Below are positions 59,747 to 64,000 of a stretch of DNA of 64,000 nucleotides, piece after piece. How positions within the stretch are numbered: the first letter of the stretch is position 1; each line of letters begins with the position of its first letter. The position numbers and the translations under genes are program-made. The stretch is taken from positions 14,588,001-14,652,000 of the forward strand of contig OX327712.1 in the NCBI GenBank assembly GCA_946807835.1, read 5' to 3'. The notes beneath the pieces were generated by a model that saw nothing but the letters and a program-made list of their open reading frames with translations, did no database searches and had not been told where the DNA came from. The DNA is from Ailanthus altissimus (taxonomy: Eukaryota; Streptophyta; Magnoliopsida; Sapindales; Simaroubaceae).

Positions 59747-60940
59747 ATGGTCACACGTAAGTATGAGGTAGAAAAATTCAACGGGATGAATGACTTCAAT
59801 CTGTGGAGGATTAAGGTTAAGGTGTTGTTGGTGAGTTAATGGTTAAGCTCAGAATTAGAGAAGACTACAGCTCCATCTAGTAAAGAAAAGAAGACGCCAG
59901 AGTCATCTAAAGCTGAAGCAGAAAGAAGGGACATTCAAGAAAGAGCTCACGGTATAATCGTTCTATCATTGAACGATGAAGTAGTGAGGGAGGTAGTAAG
60001 TAAGTAAGACGACAATTGGTCTTTAGAAGAAACTTGACTCTATTTAAATGTGAAAATCGTTGGCCAACAAGTTGCATATAAAGAAAAAGCTATATCAGTT
60101 GTCCATGTCAAAGAGGACGCCGATAAAAGATCATATTGATGCCTTCAATAAGATCGTTCTTGATCTTGAGTCCATTAACATCAAGATAGAAGATAAAGAT
60201 AGGGCAATTATCCTGCTGAGTTCCCTTCCCAAAAGTTATGAGAGCTTTATTGATACATTATTCTATGACAGAGAGAGTTTAACGATGAGTGATGTAAAAT
60301 CATCATTAAACTCAAAGTTATTAGGAAAGCAGATCGAGGGCAATGCAGAAAGCTTATTTGTAAGAGGAAGACTCTCACATAGAGATGGAAGGAAAAAAGG
60401 GCTTAAGACTGAAGTCCATGACTCCTAAGAAGTGCTATTGCTGTAAGAAATATGGCCACTTTATAAAGGACTGTCTGAAGAAGAAAGCACAAGATAAGAA
60501 AAAAACAGATGTGTTTGCCTATGATGATAGCTACGACAGCGCAGAGACTCTAGTTGCTACTGATGATAAGAATACTGAACAATGGGTTATTGATTCTGAT
60601 TGTACATTTCACATGTGTCCGTACAAGTCTTGGTTTATAAATTTTCAACCAATTAGTGGTGGTAAGGTGTTAATGGGTAATAACATTACTTGTCCGATAA
60701 TAGAAATTGGTAGTATTAAACTTAGGCTGCATGATAGGCGAGTGAGAGAGTTGATAAAAGTTAAGTATGTTCCTGACCTCAAGAGGAACTTTATTTTACT
60801 AAGAACTTTAGATCAAAATGAGTGTTCCATCGGGATCGACAGATGGGTGTTGAAGGGTTTCATGGTAGTAATGAGAGGAGAGAAGCATAAAAGGTGCTTA
60901 TATACTTAAGGGTAACTAAACAAATAACATCTCCAATGAC
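59747..60940 (+). pseudogene. copia gag-protease remnant
   Basis: ATG at 59747 opens 'VEKFNGMNDFNLWRIKVKVLL' then a stop, next 'AERRDIQERAHGIIVLSLNDEV'. After a frameshift come 'LHIKKKLYQLSMS', 'HIDAFNKIVLDLESI' and 'LLSSLPKSYESF' (the UBN2-type gag domain). A second shift leads to the zinc knuckle CYCCKKYGHFIKDC and the protease start 'WVIDSDCTFHMCP'. There the catalytic DSG has become DSD. Similarity ends near 60910-60940, so integrase and RT are absent. Compared with the minus-strand copia at 13659-24829 this is a different family. Confidence 0.87.
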
Positions 60941-60954
60941 TCGTCCTTGTTTTC

Positions 60955-61498
60955 AGTGATGGTGAAAGTTGTAAAAATTATTAAATTTTATATTATTGAA
61001 CTCTATTTTTTATAATCTATGACCGACCGCCTTCAAACCAGGGGGAGAAAGGGCAGGTGCGGTGACTTGCACCACCTCTACTATTGGACAGATTGGCCTC
61101 TCCACCTTTTTAGCCATCTTTCTGTTTTCTTTTGTCAAAAATAACTTTACAATTGTGTAGATCATAAAAAATATAGTCAAATGATGTAAAATTTATTTAT
61201 TTTTATCATCAAAATCCTGTGGTTGTCGTCACTAATTACCAATAACAGTAATAGAGCTATTTTTTTTATTAAATTATTAAAATTAAACCTATAATAATGT
61301 GTCACGTATTTTTTTCACTTTTTATTTTTATTATTAGTTAATCAGAAATTAATACGTGTCTTACTCTATTACTATATTTTAAATTTATGTTGAATTTTAA
61401 TTTTATTATTGCACAATTAAACTTAACAGACACTAATTAACGAATTAAGACAAAATCATTTATTTTAAAATATTTTAGATAAAATTAAATATTATCCC
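60955..61498. mobile_element. Second, eroded Mutator-like foldback copy
   Basis: Shares with 15554-16973 the inner arm words 'ggtgacttgcaccacc', 'tgtcaaaaat', 'gtgtagatca.aaaaat.gagtc.aatgatgtaaa' and the complement of these on the left of a centre near 61075. The right end 'aaaatattttagat...attatccc' resembles the terminal repeat. The left end and target duplication are not recognisable. It abuts the truncated copia element, which it may have interrupted. Confidence 0.6.
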
Positions 61499-61499
61499 G

Positions 61500-63240
61500 T
61501 ACTCTTAGAATAAAAATATCATTATTCATTTTTGTTTTGAATTTAAAACAGTAATTTAATTGATATTATATTACTTAAAACAATAACGTTTTCTTAGAGT
61601 AAATATTAACAACAATAAAAATAAAAGAATAAATACAATAGTATTTGTTTCACTCTCTAGTCCATATACATAACTGTACTGTGTGTTAATATTAGATATT
61701 TAGTTGAATTATGATTCTTAATTATATAGCACATACAATTTCATAAAGACAAAGTTCAACGGGATTTATAATGTGTATAATTTATCATTGTGTTTTATGG
61801 ACCATATAAACAATTTCACATGAAATCAAACTCTTAAAAACCATCTCTGACAAGCAACCACGTATTATGTTTAAATATATAGGTGATGTAAAGATTTTAT
61901 ATTAGACAAATGAAGTTTCTATTCTGGCTCATGTTTTGAAAATCTGCCCCTTTCATTTAATTATAAAAATCTTATTTTAATTATTAGGTCTTAAATCACA
62001 TGTACCATTCTCTATAACTGTTTTTGAAATCTATTTAGATAAATATATAGACTTTGAATCGTGTATTTAAACGCCAACTCTTTTAGAGTATAATTATGCC
62101 TATGCGTGTATGATTAATTAGAATATTTATTTTACTTTTGTGATATAGTGTCATTAGATATATGATTAATTTATTATTTTTGCTATGTTTGTGTGTTAAT
62201 AGTTACATAAAGTGTATGATTAATTAATTTTTTATATACTTATTTAGTGTGTATTTTTAATTACTAACATAATTTTTAATTTATTAGTAATTATTAACAA
62301 ATAAATGTGAATTTTATCAAAAAAATTAGTTATATAGATAAAAGAGAATTTTATAAGACTTTTAGCTACATAAATAAAAATAATTTTATAAAATTTTAAG
62401 TTACATAATTTTTTTTATTAGATATTACATCTATAAATTTAGTGCATTCTAAAATAATTTCTTTATGTTATATTAATATAGTTAATTAATTATAAAATAA
62501 GAAAAAAATTTAGTAAATAAAATACCCACTCATAAAGTTTAGTACTCATTTTTTTTATTTTTATATTTTTTCCCTTCATGTAGTGATTTCAATTCGCACT
62601 ATTAGATTTCATAAGATTGGGCAAAGTATTGCAAAGATTTTTATTTTTCTTTCTTAAATATGTATTAGAGATAATTGAATTTATATTTATTGGATAAGAT
62701 TTTATATTAAAAGTTTTTTTTTTTTATATCAAGTTAAATTTTCTTCTTATTATTTTGTTGAGGATTAAATAAAATTTTGATAAGTTAGTTTTACTTAATT
62801 TAATAATTAATAAAATTACGATTCTTCTTAACATTAGAAAAGTCCAAATCAGATTGGGTCGTTTCAATTTTTGATTTTACAGCAACCTAGAAAGTCTAAA
62901 TTATTACATGTGAGAAAAAAAAAGTCCAAATTATAATTTTTAGCAAGATGTGCAATTAGACCACATTACTCAGAAAAAAACTTTTACTGCCAACAATATC
63001 TAATTTATTCAAGCACATTAAGTGCGTGATTTGCATTCCTATTAAGTTTGTTCTGCTTTTCTCTCAAGGCATCCAATTCCCATTATTTTGCTGAAAGTCT
63101 TGCTGAATGCCACGTGTTCTCCCATACCACTCACGTGATAAAAAACCTTTTTAACCCACTCTGGAAAACGCGACAGTAACAAGAGCAGAATTCCATTCAT
63201 TTTCATTCAGGGTCCCTTTCACCAACAAGGAAGAAGAAAT
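61500..63240. other. AT-rich intergenic and promoter region of the RRP6-like gene
   Basis: No gene or repeat recognised in 61500-63000. The composition shifts near 63050, where 'gccacgtgttctcc' (G-box core CACGTG at 63111-63116) and 'cactcacgtgata' (second CACGTG at 63132-63137) lie about 200 bp upstream of the start codon. Both are candidate bZIP/bHLH sites. Confidence 0.5.
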
Positions 63241-63252
63241 TAATCAAACCCC

Positions 63253-63316
63253 AAAACCCTAACATAGCTTCCCCCCCCACCCCCCAAAACCCTAAAATTC
63301 CCTGCGAAAACCCTAA
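63253..63316 (+). promoter_or_regulatory. Three telo-box motifs upstream of the RRP6-like gene
   Basis: AAAACCCTAA occurs at 63253-63262, AAAACCCTAA again at 63286-63295 and AAAACCCTAA at 63307-63316, with C-rich runs between. Telo boxes are common in 5' regions of plant ribosome-biogenesis and translation genes. They probably lie in the 5' UTR or core promoter. Confidence 0.8.
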
Positions 63317-63332
63317 TCCAAACCTAGCCACC

Positions 63333-64000
63333 ATGAGCGAGCAAGACGATCAATCTTCGGCTCCTAAAGCGGCTCAATCACTACAAACCCTAACTAGCCC
63401 GCTCTCTTCTTCCCTCTCGAACCTCTCTTCTTCCTCAAGAAGCATCCCCGCTAACCAAGACTTCCATTTCTTCAACAATTTCCAGGAATTCAGTCACCCG
63501 ATCCAAGAAATCGCCGACCAATCCCAATCCCTACTCCAATCCGTCAGCTCGTCCCCGATTTTTAACCAACCGATCACATTCCCCGCTCACATGGAAATCA
63601 CGGACGCCTACGATTGGCTTGTGGATGTGAACGACGACATTTTCGAGCGGATTGACTCGTCAATTGATGAGTTAACTAGTAAAAAAGGCGATAATGGGGA
63701 ATGGGGAGGTGATGACGGCGGGTTTCAGTTGGTTTATGGGAAGAACAAGAAGAAGGGCGGTTCGGCGAGTGGCAGTGGTTGGGGAGCCGACTCAGTGAAT
63801 TCGAGCAAAGTACGAGGTGACTCGGTGGCGAGTGGTGTCAAAGTGAACCAAAAGAAAGAGAAAAGCAAGGTGCCGTTTCACATCCCGACAATAAAGAAGC
63901 CTCAAGAAGAGTACAAAATAATCGTGAACAATTTGAACCAACCATTCCAGCACGTTTGGTTGGAGACGAGTGAAGATGGCGGGTGCTTTATTCATCCTCT
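63333..64000 (+). CDS. RRP6L2: RRP6-like exosome exonuclease, N-terminal part (runs off window)
   Basis: ATG at 63333 lies in a good plant context (GCCACCATGAGC) and the frame is open for 222 codons to the window end. The N terminus is Ser-rich with 'SLQTLTSPLSSSLSNLSSSS', then 'DFHFFNNFQEFSHPI' and 'AYDWLVDVNDDIFERIDSSI'. A lysine/glycine-rich linker follows, then 'VPFHIPTIKKPQEEYKIIVNNLNQPFQHVWLETSEDG'. These are the PMC2NT and following segments of plant RRP6-like (EXOSC10) proteins. The DEDD exonuclease and HRDC domains lie beyond the window. Its role is 3'-5' trimming of rRNA precursors and other nuclear RNAs with the exosome. RRP6L2 is preferred over RRP6L1 from general resemblance only. 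Confidence 0.82.
   Translation, partial: MSEQDDQSSAPKAAQSLQTLTSPLSSSLSNLSSSSRSIPANQDFHFFNNFQEFSHPIQEIADQSQSLLQSVSSSPIFNQPITFPAHMEITDAYDWLVDVNDDIFERIDSSIDELTSKKGDNGEWGGDDGGFQLVYGKNKKKGGSASGSGWGADSVNSSKVRGDSVASGVKVNQKKEKSKVPFHIPTIKKPQEEYKIIVNNLNQPFQHVWLETSEDGGCFIHP

Overview
This is nuclear DNA of a flowering plant, most likely a eudicot. It is AT-rich, its genes are split by many introns, and the proteins that can be assembled are close to Arabidopsis FIP2, p23-2 and RRP6-like proteins. Nested LTR retrotransposons, a tRNA-derived SINE, LINE remnants and Mutator-like DNA elements surround them. The species cannot be named from the sequence alone.

Three genes appear intact. (1) A FIP2-type BTB/POZ plus pentapeptide-repeat protein lies on the minus strand (5773-13243). 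It has eleven exons giving exactly 301 codons, and one intron has a GC donor. (2) A p23-2-type HSP90 co-chaperone lies on the minus strand (49091-54348). It has six exons and 152 codons, and its 3.5-kb third intron holds two retroelements. (3) The first 222 codons of an RRP6-like exosome exonuclease lie on the plus strand from 63333 and run off the window; three telo-box motifs sit just upstream.

Most of the rest is layered transposon debris. 1-2900: an LTR fragment and a reverse-oriented LINE. 13659-24829: an 11.2-kb Ty1/copia element on the minus strand with both LTRs and a 5-bp target duplication. A 1.42-kb Mutator-like foldback element that has picked up a LINE ORF1 fragment is inserted in its RNase H region, and a solo LTR in its reverse transcriptase. 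26331-39127: a gutted Ty3/gypsy element of Tat/Grande type, with 5' LTR, primer site, gag and integrase scraps, a split ~73-bp tandem array and a degenerate antisense ORF. Two 2.3-kb solo LTRs and one 1.4-kb LTR are inserted in it. 40664-44910: a head-to-head cluster of TRIM-like elements, itself split by a 2.85-kb solo LTR and flanked as a whole by one target duplication. 45657-47689: a broken F-box/DUF295 gene carrying another LTR insertion. 56878-56997: a SINE with an 18-bp target duplication. 58276-61498: an LTR fragment, a copia gag-protease remnant and a second, eroded Mutator-like foldback.

The three genes belong to unrelated housekeeping processes (actin/formin-associated scaffold or E3 adaptor, HSP90 chaperone cycle, RNA exosome) and do not form a functional cluster. 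The most unusual content is the architecture of the mobile elements: the head-to-head TRIM unit, the gene-capturing foldback, and a GC-rich variable tract that sits just upstream of the TATA box in several otherwise different LTRs.
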